Assembly: GCF_000002985.6 (NCBI RefSeq)
Contig: NC_003281.10
Coordinates: 7,068,001-7,132,000, forward strand
DNA from: Caenorhabditis elegans
Taxonomy: Eukaryota; Nematoda; Chromadorea; Rhabditida; Rhabditidae
Reading direction: 5' to 3'
Length of the DNA: 64,000 nucleotides
A program made the position numbers and the translations under genes. Each line of letters starts with the position of its first letter. Position 1 is the first letter of the stretch. The notes below the pieces were generated by a model, which saw only the letters and a program-made list of their open reading frames with translations, searched no databases and was not told the origin of the DNA. Below, piece after piece: positions 1 through 11,076 of the stretch.

Positions 1-540
1 ACAGCAAGGCCATCATCACTGAAAAATTACGATATTGAGAGAAGCCAGAATAACTTTTTAACTAAATTTAACTATTTCTACGATGTAAACTACCCCGTTC
101 CTTGTTAAATTAAATGATATGCCTACCTTGCTCGGTCTTGGTAGCTGGCTTCCAGTTTTCAGCTGTCACAATTGGAAGACAGAACTTTCCTTCCTCATCA
201 ACATTTGGATGGTAAATCTTGGTCTCGAACGCGACCTTTGGTGGCTTGAATGGGTAGTCAACGGGGAACGTGATTCCAACTTTGAACGCACCTTTGTTGT
301 ATGGCTCCTTATCCTGAAAATTAAATTTAATTGAAAATTAAAATTATTTTATTAGTGAACAAAGTTCTTACTGGGATAAGGAGAACTGTCCATTTCAAGA
401 GATTTGTCTCCTCGCACTCAACATTCTCGTACGCCTTCACTCCACAGTTTTTGAGATCACCGAGTTCCTGAACATTTGAATTGTGAATTGTACAATAAAC
501 ATGATTTTCTCACCTTCTGAAGACGCCGTGTCGCTGACAT
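1..540 (-). CDS. ubc-18: Ubiquitin-conjugating enzyme E2, UBE2L3 type (partial, 3' end outside window)
   Basis: E2 enzyme that accepts ubiquitin from E1 as a thioester and passes it to HECT or RBR-type E3 ligases. Exons on the minus strand are 540-514, 467-372, 313-127 and the start of a fourth at 18-1, where the window cuts it. The protein begins [20 protein letters not shown] and contains the E2 core [18 protein letters not shown] followed by [13 protein letters not shown], whose cysteine is the expected catalytic residue. The FCLP motif and the downstream [13 protein letters not shown] stretch are typical of the UBE2L3/UBC-18 subgroup, not UBE2D. The last visible residues (GVMMAL) match the helix that follows in this family. 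The symbol is recalled from the known gene neighbourhood. Its start faces the X-box gene at 1103 across a 560-bp shared upstream region. Confidence 0.93.
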
Positions 541-1041
541 GTTGATATAAACGCTCTAGTTGGGTTAACACTGAAATATAAAATGTTATGAAGTTTCCTA
601 ACAAATTTAAAAAACAAGCCAAAACGAGTTCAAACAAAGGATATATTGATTTCGGCTGGAACTGGTATGACTTCCAAGAGGATCATCATGATTCTTGAAG
701 TTAGTAGATTTAAAATAAAATTTACAAGTTTTTGAAAGTGGTAAATGGTGACAAATAATGAAATCATTGACCAAAACAGGTTGTCAGCATGAAATTTGAC
801 TGTCGGCAAATCTAATGCTTTGTACGCAAGAACACCGCAACGCAGAAATGCACAGACAATTGGCGCCAGATTCAAACGATAATATCTTTGTCAAAAAACA
901 TGTCTAAAAATAAAACTAAATCACTGCATTGATTAAAAGACAATGAGAATATAAATTCAGGGTACATCGAGTTAATGTATAAACTCGAATATCAGGCGCT
1001 ACGAGTGTGTCGAGTTGTTATTCAGCAATGTACCTCGAATC
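541..1041. other. Intergenic region between divergent genes
   Basis: About 500 bp between the start of the E2 gene and the X-box of the next gene. A minus-strand open stretch (about 875-630) can be read, but it lacks a convincing start, splice sites or recognisable similarity, so I treat it as promoter/UTR sequence. Confidence 0.5.
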
Positions 1042-1055
1042 GTTGCCTAGGCAAC
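1042..1055 (+). promoter_or_regulatory. X-box (DAF-19/RFX site)
   Basis: The 14 bases GTTGCCTAGGCAAC form a perfect palindrome matching the RFX consensus (half-sites GTTGCC/GGCAAC with a 2-base AT spacer). It lies 47 bp upstream of the ATG at 1103, the usual position for X-boxes of nematode ciliary genes. Being palindromic it could act in both directions, but the other gene start (540) is 500 bp away. Confidence 0.88.
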
Positions 1056-1102
1056 ACGCTTAAAAGTGACGAGTCCACAAATAAAATGATTTTCGATTCC
1101 CA

Positions 1103-1444
1103 ATGAGTTCAACACTACAGAACGATTTTCTGACTGATTTAGGAAAAACTAATTTAGATAAGGAAGCAGAAAACTTGGTAACTCTAATATTTTTGATTGT
1201 AATTTTTACAATTTTCGCGTTAGCAGTCATTGGAGCAATTTTGATAGGATGTCTAAAGGTTTGATTTTTCTCAAATAATCTAAAAGATTTATTTCAGCCT
1301 CAATGGTTCCGCCTAAATATTTATCAAGACCCCGTTCCAAAAATGGCAGACTTTTCATGTATAAACGTGTGTATTCCATGTAATTCATGCTCTTTACGTC
1401 AGTTACTTAATGGATGTTGTCCTAGATTAGTGAGTCTACAGTAG
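1103..1444 (+). CDS. Small single-pass membrane protein with cysteine-rich tail, likely ciliary
   Basis: Two exons (1103-1258 and 1298-1444) joined by a 39-bp intron with GT and ATTTCAG ends give a 100-residue protein; both exons are in phase. The N-terminal 25 residues are polar and acidic. Residues about 27-50 (VTLIFLIVIFTIFALAVIGA and following) are a strong transmembrane helix. The tail contains CINVCIPCNSC and GCCPR, six cysteines in about 25 residues, suitable for lipidation or metal binding. I do not recognise the family. The X-box just upstream and the neighbouring TMEM17 gene, also with an X-box, suggest expression in ciliated sensory neurons and a role at the cilium; that role is inference. 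It is too short to be found by simple ORF length cut-offs. Confidence 0.75.
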
Positions 1445-2076
1445 AAAGATCTACGAAAAATCAAAACTTTCAGCATTTAAAACAACGATTCAACTTCATA
1501 ACAACGTGCTGTGACCGACCGGGACCCGAAAAATTAAATCTTGTTTGCTGTGTTGTTTAATTGTTGTAAATAGAATGAATAACATTATGTATTAACGAAA
1601 ACTACAAAGATTTTAACCATTCCGCTACAGTAACCGCCAGTACGGTAGATTGCAATTTTCGCTGAATTTTCTAATATTATTATATACTCTTTTCGATAAT
1701 CTGCTAATAAATATACAGATGTACAATTAAAATCATAAAGTTAATAAACCCTCAATGTGAAGTTGCAAAATATTAGCAAGTCCGGTAGCTGAAAATTTTA
1801 GCTCGTGGCAAGACCCGAGAACGTAATGCCACATTTAAGACGAGCCTGATTGCAGAGCTAAATGAAGGGATAAAATCATTTTAAAAAAAAACTATGAACA
1901 ATCAATGGTTAAAATTTTCGCGAAACATTGTTTTAAAAGTTTAGGTTCATGTTTTGACGAATTATATTTTGCTCATAAAGAAATAGCTGAAATTGTAGCT
2001 TAACATTTTCTCAATTCGTTTTACACATTTCCATCTCCATCTCCACATTGGAGCACCATTTCCCTTTCTGTGGTTG
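1445..2076. other. Intergenic region with dispersed repeat fragment
   Basis: AT-rich, no gene seen. Around 1780-1850 is a copy of a short dispersed sequence (GCTCGTGGCAAGACCCGAG) whose relatives recur near 7080-7110, 48080-48105 and, inverted, at 52048-52065. Confidence 0.55.
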
Positions 2077-2090
2077 GTTTCCATAGTAAC
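2077..2090 (+). promoter_or_regulatory. X-box (DAF-19/RFX site) of tmem-17
   Basis: GTTTCCATAGTAAC matches the X-box consensus RYYNYY-WW-RRNRAC at every position and lies 45 bp upstream of the tmem-17 ATG. This is the expected arrangement for a transition-zone gene controlled by DAF-19. Confidence 0.92.
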
Positions 2091-2135
2091 CGCCCACCGC
2101 CTCGTAACCTCTTTGGGGTCCTAGTGCTATTAAAA

Positions 2136-2885
2136 ATGGAAAATCTATCACAAGAACCATTTAAGTTGGGTGAGAATCTCTAAAAACCACTTTTCACAAC
2201 TTTTTTAAAAAATTATTACAGAAATAATCTCAAGTTTTCCACTTCAAATTGCAATATATTTCAACTTATGCATCTATCCTATGCATTTGATTAATCTATG
2301 CTTATCATTATACTTCAAGGTAAAAAAAAAAATTACAGTGGAACATACTTAGAGCATTATTTGAATTTCAGCATAGTCTGCTGTCATTAACGTATCAAGT
2401 AATTGCATTTTCTGCGTGTTTAGTTCATTTGGGAAGTGAAGGAGTACGGCTAGGACTTGGATTTTATGGAAATTTGGCAGAAAATGTAAGTTTTGAATGA
2501 GTCAAGTCAGAAAATCGACACTAGTGTTTACAGATGTCAGCTCTTTTTGGATTCTTAATAACTACAATTATTATTCAAATTCCTCTTACAGTATTCTTGG
2601 CAGTGAATGGCTCTTTTCTGAATCTCCCACTTGAATACGTTTTCTACACAATGATTGTGATTTTTAGTGGATTTCAAGTGAAAATTCAAAAATCTGAATA
2701 TTCTCAAAATATTTCTATTTCAGACTGTATTCGCTATAGAAGCTTTGATGAAAACTGCCGAACGAGAAGTTGCAAAATATATTAACAAGATTCAACAAGA
2801 AAAAGTAGCTGACGAGCTCGAGAAAACTTCAGGAAAATCTCCAAAAAGTGGAAGAAAAACGTTGAAAAAACAATTGTCAAGATGA
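2136..2885 (+). CDS. tmem-17: Transmembrane protein 17, ciliary transition-zone component
   Basis: Five exons (2136-2169, 2222-2319, 2372-2485, 2534-2677, 2724-2885) encode 183 residues with four hydrophobic segments. The protein aligns well with vertebrate TMEM17: FPLQIAIYFNLCIYP near residue 18, then EGVRLGLGFYGNL, ITTIIIQIPLTVFL and FLNLPLEYVF correspond in order to conserved blocks of that family. TMEM17 belongs to the MKS module at the base of cilia, where it helps form the diffusion barrier. The C-terminal 40 residues are highly charged and lysine-rich. An X-box 45 bp upstream supports control by DAF-19 in ciliated neurons. An AATAAA signal follows the stop at 2894-2899. The gene converges on lin-37 with only 116 bp between the stops. 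Confidence 0.93.
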
Positions 2886-2893
2886 TGTATTTG

Positions 2894-2899
2894 AATAAA
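2894..2899 (+). terminator. Polyadenylation signal of tmem-17
   Basis: AATAAA 8 bp after the TGA stop. Confidence 0.75.
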
Positions 2900-3001
2900 C
2901 CCATTATTTATATGAATTTTAAAGTGAGATTTTTGAAATAAGAGACATGTGATAGCAAGATCAGAAAGTAAGAGATAAATTGAAATTACATGTTAGAATA
3001 T

Positions 3002-4552
3002 TTAAATAAGACCAAGTGCTTGCTCGACAGTTTTCGACTCTCCAGGCTGGTAGATTTTGTTGATTAATGCTATGCTTCTTGCATGGGGAGCAGTCCGACG
3101 ACGTTGATGAGCACACCAACTGAAATTTTTTTTTTTGGATTCTCTGACTTTGAAGAAATAGTAGTGATCACAGATTGCTAGTACAATATTTTTTATTTTA
3201 TAGTTTGATACAAAATTCGACAAATGAAATTCTAACATAGAGCACAGTTACCGTAATACTTTAAGAAATAAATTTTTACGGAAATTTTCAATGGCAGAAG
3301 AAGTGTTACCCTTTTTTGACTTGTTTCCAATGACGAATGTATTCATTTTTCAAATCTGTTTCATATCTTGGATCGACTGTAGCGTCGAATTCATCGATTC
3401 TAGATGGAACAATTGGCAGCTCAGGAATTGATTTATCTGGACGTGGCATTCGATGAATCTCGCGACATGCAAGATAATCCTGAAGGAAATAATTATAACA
3501 TTTTTCATTTAATCTTTCCCACTCACAACAGCCAGATTCGGTGCATAGTCTGTCCTTTGAGCTTTTATTGGTTCATATTCATTATTCATGTGTCCTTTAA
3601 CCCATGCTCTACCAAGTGAATATTCTTCTTCAAAACGTCCAGCTATCATTTCGAATGGTTTTCCACGCAATTCAAACATAATTTTAGAATCACGAGTCAT
3701 AGTCTTGCGTGGTGATTCCATAAGTGAAGTTGAAGATTCGTGACGCGGCATCTTACGAGGGCGACCTGGTGGACGTCCTTGGCGCCCGGGCTCTTCATCA
3801 GCACGACTGAAATTATAAAAAATGCAATGGAAACTCTAATTTTTCAATTATGTCTAAAATTTATATTACGAAAAACAAAAAGGTCCACATTGTCTAAATT
3901 TTTTTCTGTTATGTATATTCCAGGACGCGACATTTGACAAAAATTAACTATTTATCTGGAACCAAAAAACTGAAAAAAAATGCTGTATTTACTGTAAACG
4001 TTTTCTGTGTACAAAATTTATTTTACTTTTCTTTCAAACTAAATGTGGCTCTGCATAGTTTTTAATTCTTTTTCTCAAATATTAAGGTTTAAAATTCAAT
4101 CTCCAATTTTTTTTTGGCTTTTTTACATATTTTTGCTTTTTGATACAAAATCAAAACCAAAAAAAAAATGATTTTTCGCCCCAGGCATGGTATACTCTGC
4201 CGAAAATTAAACAAGAATTGAAATTTTCCATTTTATCACTTACGTATAATCTTCTGGGAGTACTCCAATTATTTCCGATGGGTGATGTTTTATGGTTGTC
4301 AGCAGATTTCCCAGACGTTTTCTGGCGAATTTCATATCCGGTGACTCCGGAACTGTCGGATCATAGGATAACAGGGATCTGGAAGCATCTTGAGTAGCAC
4401 AATTGTTTCAAGTTTAGAAAGTATTACGTGAGTTTTCTGCTTGGCGATTCCAATGGAAGTGGACCTCCGCTTATCAATGGATCATTTTGACGAGCATTTC
4501 GATCTCCGTCTTCTGGAAGCAAGAACTCGGCAAGTGGATCTATTTCTGACAT
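3002..4552 (-). CDS. lin-37: LIN-37, subunit of the DREAM/MuvB cell-cycle repressor complex
   Basis: Five exons (4552-4428, 4378-4244, 3806-3527, 3479-3310, 3119-3002) are in phase throughout and give 275 residues. The central block KIMFELRGKPFEMIAGRFEE, then YSLGRAWVKG, matches the LIN37 family pattern (hydrophobic strand, a spacer, then the conserved R-A-W motif). The C-terminal YIRHWKQVKKGW resembles the arginine/lysine-rich helix that ends human LIN37. A short basic stretch (RPPGRPRKMPR) precedes the core and looks like an AT-hook or nuclear signal. LIN-37 acts with LIN-9, LIN-52, LIN-53 and LIN-54 to repress cell-cycle and germline genes in the nucleus. It lies 281 bp downstream of the TMEM147 stop on the same strand, close enough for operon transcription. 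Assignment rests on motif recall, without an alignment. Confidence 0.85.
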
Positions 4553-4832
4553 CTAGAATTGGAGAGGAATACATTATTTGGACAGTGAACAGCGAATACT
4601 TGCCAAAGTAATAAAGGTATTTAACCTTTAATAAAAAGAGATAAAAATTGTAGAGTAAATATAAGGACGACAATTTTTGAAGCAGTTATTAAATTAAACA
4701 ATAAATATTTTTGGGTACTTGTATAAACATGAACAAGGAGAGAAGAAAATTTCGAATAAATATATAAATTCTGAAAGAATCTAAGATAGTATTGAAACTG
4801 ACAAAAAGTGAATTATAGCAGAATATGTGTTG

Positions 4833-5833
4833 CTACTCGTTCTTTCTTGTGGACGCTGTCCGGTTTGCCGAATAGACAACGACGGTGAGAATTGCTGTTG
4901 CGATGGAGTAGGCAAAGCGGAATGCCAAGAGAGACCATCCGTAGAGAGAGAATGTGTGTTGAACGGTTCTGAAATAAAAAAAAATTTACATTTTTTGACT
5001 AGTAAAACCAATACTTACTGATAAACGAATGTTGAGAAGACACACATCGCAAGGATCGGTGACACCAAGAACTTGTTTGGAGTGCGGGTGATCATCCATG
5101 TAAGGCAGGCGAGAGACACAATAACCAATAGATCAGCTGAGGAATCAAGAGATGTCTGAAAATATAATATTATCTTTTTTTCAGAAAAAAGGAAGATTTG
5201 ATCACCTGAACCCAACGCCATGTGAAAGCGGTTCCACGAGCTCCAACCCATAAAAGAACAAGACGATGAGCAACAGAATGAGCGAATCCCCAGCCAAGAC
5301 CACCGACAACGAATCGAACTTCTCCTTTTCCGGCTAAGAAGTTGGTCATCAGAAGGTGAAGCCCAATGACATCGATGATGTCAGCACTGCTTTTTAGGAA
5401 TTCCTGCAATGATTCTGAGATTGGCAATGAAAACCAAAATCAATAAGTTTGAAGTGTCCGAAGGATTATGTCCGGCGAGGATGGGTTTATGGTAAATTTC
5501 ACTTAAAACTTGAATTAAAATGATTTTCATTGAAACGTTATTTATAGCTCCAATTTTGAATAGAAAAATTAATTACATACCGGCACAATACTGAATCCTT
5601 CACTGTCGAGGGCTGGGAAAAATGTGGCAATGATAAGCAGTTTGGCGAGTTGTGTCAGCAAATATCCACCACTAGCAGTTGCACATTTCCAGATGGAACT
5701 GTATTCGTTAATTCCTATAAAAATAGTGGTGTTTCATTGACTTCCCATAAAAAATATTACCTGAGTATTTGTAGACAATAAAATATGGTGCAAATGCCAA
5801 CGCGAAGCAATTGATGAAATGGAAAAATGACAT
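4833..5833 (-). CDS. TMEM147 orthologue, ER membrane protein
   Basis: Five exons (5833-5761, 5714-5581, 5403-5206, 5155-5019, 4968-4833) encode 225 residues, the same length as vertebrate TMEM147. The N-terminus MSFFHFINCFALAFAPYF is characteristic of the family, followed by a conserved YSSIWKCATASGGYLLTQLA block and KSSADIIDVIGLHLLMTNF. At least six hydrophobic helices are visible. TMEM147 is a multipass ER protein associated with the translocon (Nicalin-NOMO complex), helping insertion of multipass proteins. The start is fixed by this conserved N-terminus. The gene lies between an unrecognised tail-anchored gene and lin-37, all minus strand. Confidence 0.9.
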
Positions 5834-6283
5834 TTTGTAGATTTAGCTTACCTGAAAGATATTGAATTAATATTAAAACTATATACTTGATATCAAGGAA
5901 CAAAGAAGGTAATTTTTAATTCTTAAGCAATTATGAATTACTGAATGTTAATATTTTAGGACTATAAATTTCGTTTGGACACACTAGAAACCTTCAAAAA
6001 CACCAGCCGATGATTATGAAATTCATTTTGAGAATAATCATTGGATTTAAAATAACTAAAATTCAATAAAATCGATAAAATGGGCATTTGAATGATGATA
6101 TTTGAAGGGCTCACGCTACCAGAAGTTGACGAAGAGCGACAAAAAAAGAGTAGTGCAACCGCGCTTTATTGAGAACCATTTACGCGCGAAGTTTGAATAG
6201 GACTTTCTATCATATGGCAGACTTTTCGAATTCGTATTAAAACAAATAATTTACAAATAAAAAGATCTTTATAATCATAATCA
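5834..6283. other. Intergenic region, 450 bp
   Basis: Space between the tail-anchored gene (ends 6284) and TMEM147 (starts 5833), both minus strand. No gene seen. The length is large for a classical C. elegans operon gap but not excluded. Confidence 0.5.
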
Positions 6284-8349
6284 TCAATCGTAATAGCAAG
6301 TGTGTTGTTCCATAGAAGAGCGGTACGCAAAAATTGTGAGCATCACCAGTGCCACGAGCAACCACCAGTTGGATTCCGAGCTGTAGAAAATGTGTTCCAT
6401 TTTACGAAACATCAAAACATTGGAAACGGATGGAATAGCATAATGTTCCGGTGCTTGAGTAGAAGATGGCATAAAGATCAACGAGCTATTGGAGCCAGAC
6501 CATGCTCCTGGAGATGCAGGTGATCCCGGTGGGATGTCCTTCATGGATTCTTGCTTGATAACATGGTGCACCGGGGACTTTGGCGGATGAACATCAGTTG
6601 GAGCCGGCAAAATGATCAAATTTGGATCTGGTCTTGATTCGGGTTGTGTGACAAGTGCCGGTTGATGATGGATGAGCTCGGGAATGTTAGACGGAGGCGA
6701 TACGGGCGGTGGCTTCATGATTTGGAGACCTGGGGACCGGGGTGGAATGAATTCGGGTGGGTCCGGTGTAACTTCAAGGTCCTCCGGCTCCAGCTCAGAC
6801 ATTCCGATTTGGCCAGGCAGGTTTCGGAGCTGTAATTCATAATTTGAAAATAATTTTAATAGAAATTACATTCGATTTCATCGAATTATTTTTTTGCGAA
6901 CTTAAATATTTTTAAAGCTAAATTGGGAGCGAAGTCTTGACACGTCCGCATACTTTTCATCTCGAGTACCCGCTAGTCTTCGTACTTTTTTGTGTTTTTA
7001 ATTAGTTTTCTATTAAATTATTACACTAGAAATATCAATAAAAACGGAAATCCACCGTATATGCGGGTACGATAGCTGAAAAAATTTGTTCGTGCCAGGA
7101 CCCGAGGCATTACAAATCGTAATAATGCTAACCATCTTCAAATCGATTGCCTTTGCCGGCGGTGGGCATGTTTGCTCATAGAGCTTACACCACAACGTCT
7201 GATTATCCGGAGACATAAAGGAGTTTGGTGGAGCTGGTGGTGGAAGTGGAGGTGACGAGATTGAACGGGTTCGCGTTGCACCACGATGACGACGTTTTTT
7301 GTTTGATTGACTAGAAATATATTTCAATTTCTCAGAACTTTTTCGATCTATGTCTCCATAAAAGAGCAGAGTGAAGGTACTGTATATTGATTTCGTAAGT
7401 TTATACACCTTGTTGTTTTACGTATACTTTTTCTACTACGTGGCCGCGGAATACGAAAACTCGGTCACCCTCATAAAAAAAATTAGAAGCGTACCCTCGG
7501 AAATCAGCTCGTTCCCCCTTCTAAGACCATTGTCAGTGGAACGTTTACCAATCATTTTGCTACACATGTGGCCACGAAAAAATACGATGGCCGTGATTTC
7601 TTTTTTATGGTCACGTAGAAAAAAACCGATCTGCGGGTTCAGGAAAATCCACGAAGATCGTGGCAAGACCTACCTCTTGTGATGTCTTCTCTTCTTCTTA
7701 GCCTCTTGCAATCTACGCTTCTTCTCCTCCAAATACTCATCTTTAGCAGCTCCACCTTGCTCACAAACCGTCTGTGTATCGTCAGCTCTTCCACAACACG
7801 CACAATCACATTTTCCAACCAAACCAGGAACTCGTTTCGGGCTCTTCCCAAGCTCCACCGCTTTTATGACATCCGTACGAATGTGCTTCGATTTCCAGAC
7901 ACTTGTGTCAAGCTGATCTTCGGCTGGACTTGCCACGTGGTTTTGTTTCGGCGGGGCCGGCTCTTCGTCGTAAATTTTCACCGGCTTCCAGTTTGCACGA
8001 AGTGGACGGACGTTCAGGCGGACGCTGACCTGGAAATTAAGAGTACTGTGAATGAGGTTTTACTATTCACATATGTCTGCGGGCCAGACAATAAAACACC
8101 TTTTGGTGTTCGTTCCAAAGTTTAACATTGCGGACACACGAAATTAGAAATCTTCGTATTGCGATTGACCGATTTCGTTATGAATTATACGCACATCGCG
8201 ATGTAATTGTGATGTCCCGTGGCCGCGAGAAAAAAAACTGATGGCCGAGTGTTCCCTTCTCACGGCCATGTGACAAAAGCCGATCTTTCCCCCACCTGCG
8301 GATTCTTGGCGGCCTCTCGTTTTTTCTTCTTTTCTGAGGCTTGCTGCAT
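6284..8349 (-). CDS. Unrecognised protein with basic coiled segment, cysteine cluster and C-terminal membrane anchor
   Basis: Four exons (8349-8296, 8029-7674, 7310-7133, 6829-6284) are in phase and encode 377 residues. The start, MQQASEKKKKREAAKNPQ, is chosen because it is the first ATG upstream of an in-phase donor. Features in order: lysine-rich start; a Cys cluster CDCACCGR near residue 83; a long basic helix (EEKKRRLQEAKKKRRHHK, residues about 118-135); an arginine/serine/proline linker; a block with LWCKLYEQTCPPP; a proline-rich acidic region (residues about 205-330); and a final hydrophobic helix WWLLVALVMLTIFAYRS followed by 11 residues. The last feature suggests a tail-anchored protein with its bulk facing the cytosol or nucleus. 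I recognise no family. Two introns carry dispersed repeat sequence. It could be the first gene of a run with TMEM147 and lin-37. Confidence 0.7.
7375..7640. repeat. Dispersed GTGGCC/CGGCC repeat copy in intron
   Basis: The intron between 7311 and 7673 contains repeated short blocks (CGTGGCCGCGGAATACGAAAA, with variants near 7566 and 7590) that recur at 8210-8275 in the next intron upstream. They resemble a common nematode noncoding repeat built on GTGGCC and AAAACTCGG. No coding capacity is evident. Confidence 0.45.
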
Positions 8350-8613
8350 TTGTCCTATTGTTACCAAGTTATGAATAACGCCAATTTGAGGAATGCGTGT
8401 TGAAATTGGTTGAATAAATTGAAATTGAATCAAGATAACTTTTTTTCGCACGGTTTCGAAAAATGAAACGAATTAAAAGTGAACACGTTTTGAATAATTT
8501 AGTTAAATTGTGTGTTACTAGATTTACAAATGAAATGTTTTTTTTTGGTTGATATTTTGAACTTTTGTTATTACAGGAGGTAGATTTTTTATTGTGTAAA
8601 ACTGATTAAATAT

Positions 8614-10835
8614 TCACAACTTTTCGACTTCAGAGTGGTCCTCTGAAACTTCTGTGATTGATGTGGTTCTTTCTTTAGATTTCCTAAAAATCGATGGAAA
8701 TTTTGAAAATTGTTTGATGAAAACGCCTCGCAGCTTTTTGTCCGATAATATATTAATGACAGGATCAGCAATCATAGCGATAAGCCTGAAAAATATCTCG
8801 TGTAACAATATCATATAGATTTTCTCAACTTACCAAACAATCGCTGATATACTTGCCATCATTTCAACGTCAATAAGGAGATAACTTAGACGAAATGTTT
8901 TACAGGGACTTTTACATCCTTCTCCTAATGATGAAAGCTCTTTCAGATTTACAAGTGCAACTATACAAACAATAAGAATAGGAATAGTTCCAATGGCAAA
9001 AGTTATCATATTCATACTCAATCGACGCATCGCAATCATACCTTAAAATCAGAAAGTTCTTCTTTATTTAAATAGAATTGTTGTGGGATAGAGGCATCTA
9101 GAAAGTTCTAAAAAGATGTGAAGTATAGATTAATGAAAGATATTAATTTCTTATTTTCTTGAGGAAATGTTAACAATACCAGGAATTAAATATCCACAGC
9201 ACACGAGCTTTGAATTTTTTTTTTCAAATACATTTAAAAAATGATCTTTTGAGTTATCTCCGGCAAAGAAAAGTAGAAATTGTCAAAAACTCTCGTAAAT
9301 CGAAAAAGCAGAAAAAGAACCCCAAAATCATTAAATTTCAATCCAAAACTTACTATTTGAATTGCATCTAGCTTGAACCATAGAAGACTTTCGAACTAAT
9401 TGATGAATTCTTGCCATCATTGCAATATATAAACCGATTACTGTACCATAACATATCGATAACATAATCACTATCACAATTGCAAGCGGCTGCTGACAAG
9501 ATTCAAATGAGCAGGTAAAAGGAGCAGAGTCTGGATAGAAAAGTGTTGCTCCCCACATTCCAACAAAAACCTAGAATACTATTTTTTTTTACTAATCACA
9601 ATTGATGGACAAGAAAACAAACAGATGTAACAGTTGATATTATCCAAATTAATCCAATAATTAGCCAGCAATGTGTAAGAGTTATCGTAGTCATATAGGA
9701 AATGTGATGGGCTACGGCCATATATAAAATTACTGTCAGAACTATATAGATACCTGGAATGCTTAAATGAAAGTTTTAAGATTTCTAAATTAGCGATTAA
9801 ACGAACCAGTAATTGACATAAACGTGCTACCTCCGATAATAATAAAAATCATTGCTGAAACATAATTAAATCCGTTAACTTTCCAAACAATAAGTATAAC
9901 ATAAAATAATACAATGGCAAAGATATTTGATGATGATCGACTCATTAGGAATGCCTCTCTTTTTTTGAAACTGAAAATGTTTAACTTGCAGAGATTTCGC
10001 TAACAATTCTCATACCCCATAGTTTCATATCTAAAACATTTGATTTGAGCTATCAAGTATCCTAGATTTATAATAAATGTGATAATTGACAAAACCATCG
10101 GTATGATGGCAAGAAAATAAGTGCTAAACGTGTCTGATCGATGGAGTTCCTGGAAAAATGTAATTTACGTTGTTTTCAGAATGACAAAAGGTTTAAAAAA
10201 AAGTTGATGAAACTTCAAAATAGAGTGTGAAGCTAAAGTAAACTAATTAGCTCTATAGAGTAGAAGTCCAGCAAAGGAAACATATTTTTTCTCCAAGTTT
10301 TATTCTTCAAATACGCTTTAAGTATTTGTACTGTATAATTACATGGTTTCGAACTTTCAACAAATTTCAAAGTTACTCAAAAATTCAAGTTTTAGTTGAA
10401 AATCAGACAATTTGCCAAAAGTTTGCCAAAACAAAATGTTGAAATACACTACTGGTATACACTACTTAAATGTTGGTATACACTACTTAAATACATCTAG
10501 AACAAGAGCTAGGATTCTAGAGCTTTGCTAGAACATTTTCAAGATATCTCCACTTTAATTCATACCTTTAACAAATAACACGGATCCGTCTCCTTATCGA
10601 TGTCACACGTTGCATAAATTTCGTCCCCATCCACAAAATATTGAGAGCAGTTCTGATAATTAGTTAATATATTTATTTTTCCATGACAGACGATAGAGAA
10701 AATAGCACAGCGTGTGAAATCTAATACATTATGCTGGGGGTTCGCAATCGAATCAAAATTTACCTGAAAAATGAATGGAATATCATCTATCATTCCACCA
10801 ACTCCTTTTTTGTATGAACATTGTTCTCCAAACAT
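8614..10835 (-). CDS. Seven-transmembrane receptor, tandem copy 1
   Basis: Eight exons (10835-10764, 10652-10566, 10149-10016, 9970-9807, 9753-9623, 9570-9354, 9041-8834, 8785-8614) are in phase and give 394 residues. A short extracellular N-terminus holds several cysteines (EQC, NCSQYF, ATC, DPCYLLK). Seven hydrophobic segments follow. The last contains ADPVIN, in the place of the rhodopsin-class NPxxY motif, and the cytosolic tail has LSDKKLRG. A conserved extracellular loop (SLGEGCKSPCKTF) lies before helix 7. It is probably a G-protein-coupled receptor of a nematode-expanded family; ligand and pathway cannot be inferred. The neighbouring gene at 11077-12807 has the same exon structure and about the same sequence, so the pair arose by tandem duplication. 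This copy has one extra intron after CNSNS. Confidence 0.8.
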
Positions 10836-11076
10836 TTCTAAAATATCTCAAATTTAAAGAAGGGAAAACAAACGTTTATCAATAGAGCACACATGCTACT
10901 CGAAGAAAACGTAGATTTTTTAAATGTACAACAGTAATAATGCAACTATTTATCAATAAACCATGAGACCAGCAAACCAACAATTCAAAATAACCAGAAA
11001 AGTGAAATATGGAACCCGTAGTAATATTACTAGCTCTATAGAGGATTTAAAATTCTAAACGGCGTGAATCAAATAA

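Noticed and set aside
630-875. 81-codon minus-strand hydrophobic frame upstream of ubc-18
   Set aside because: Not in a splice-compatible relation to ubc-18 and no clear ATG context; probably noncoding.
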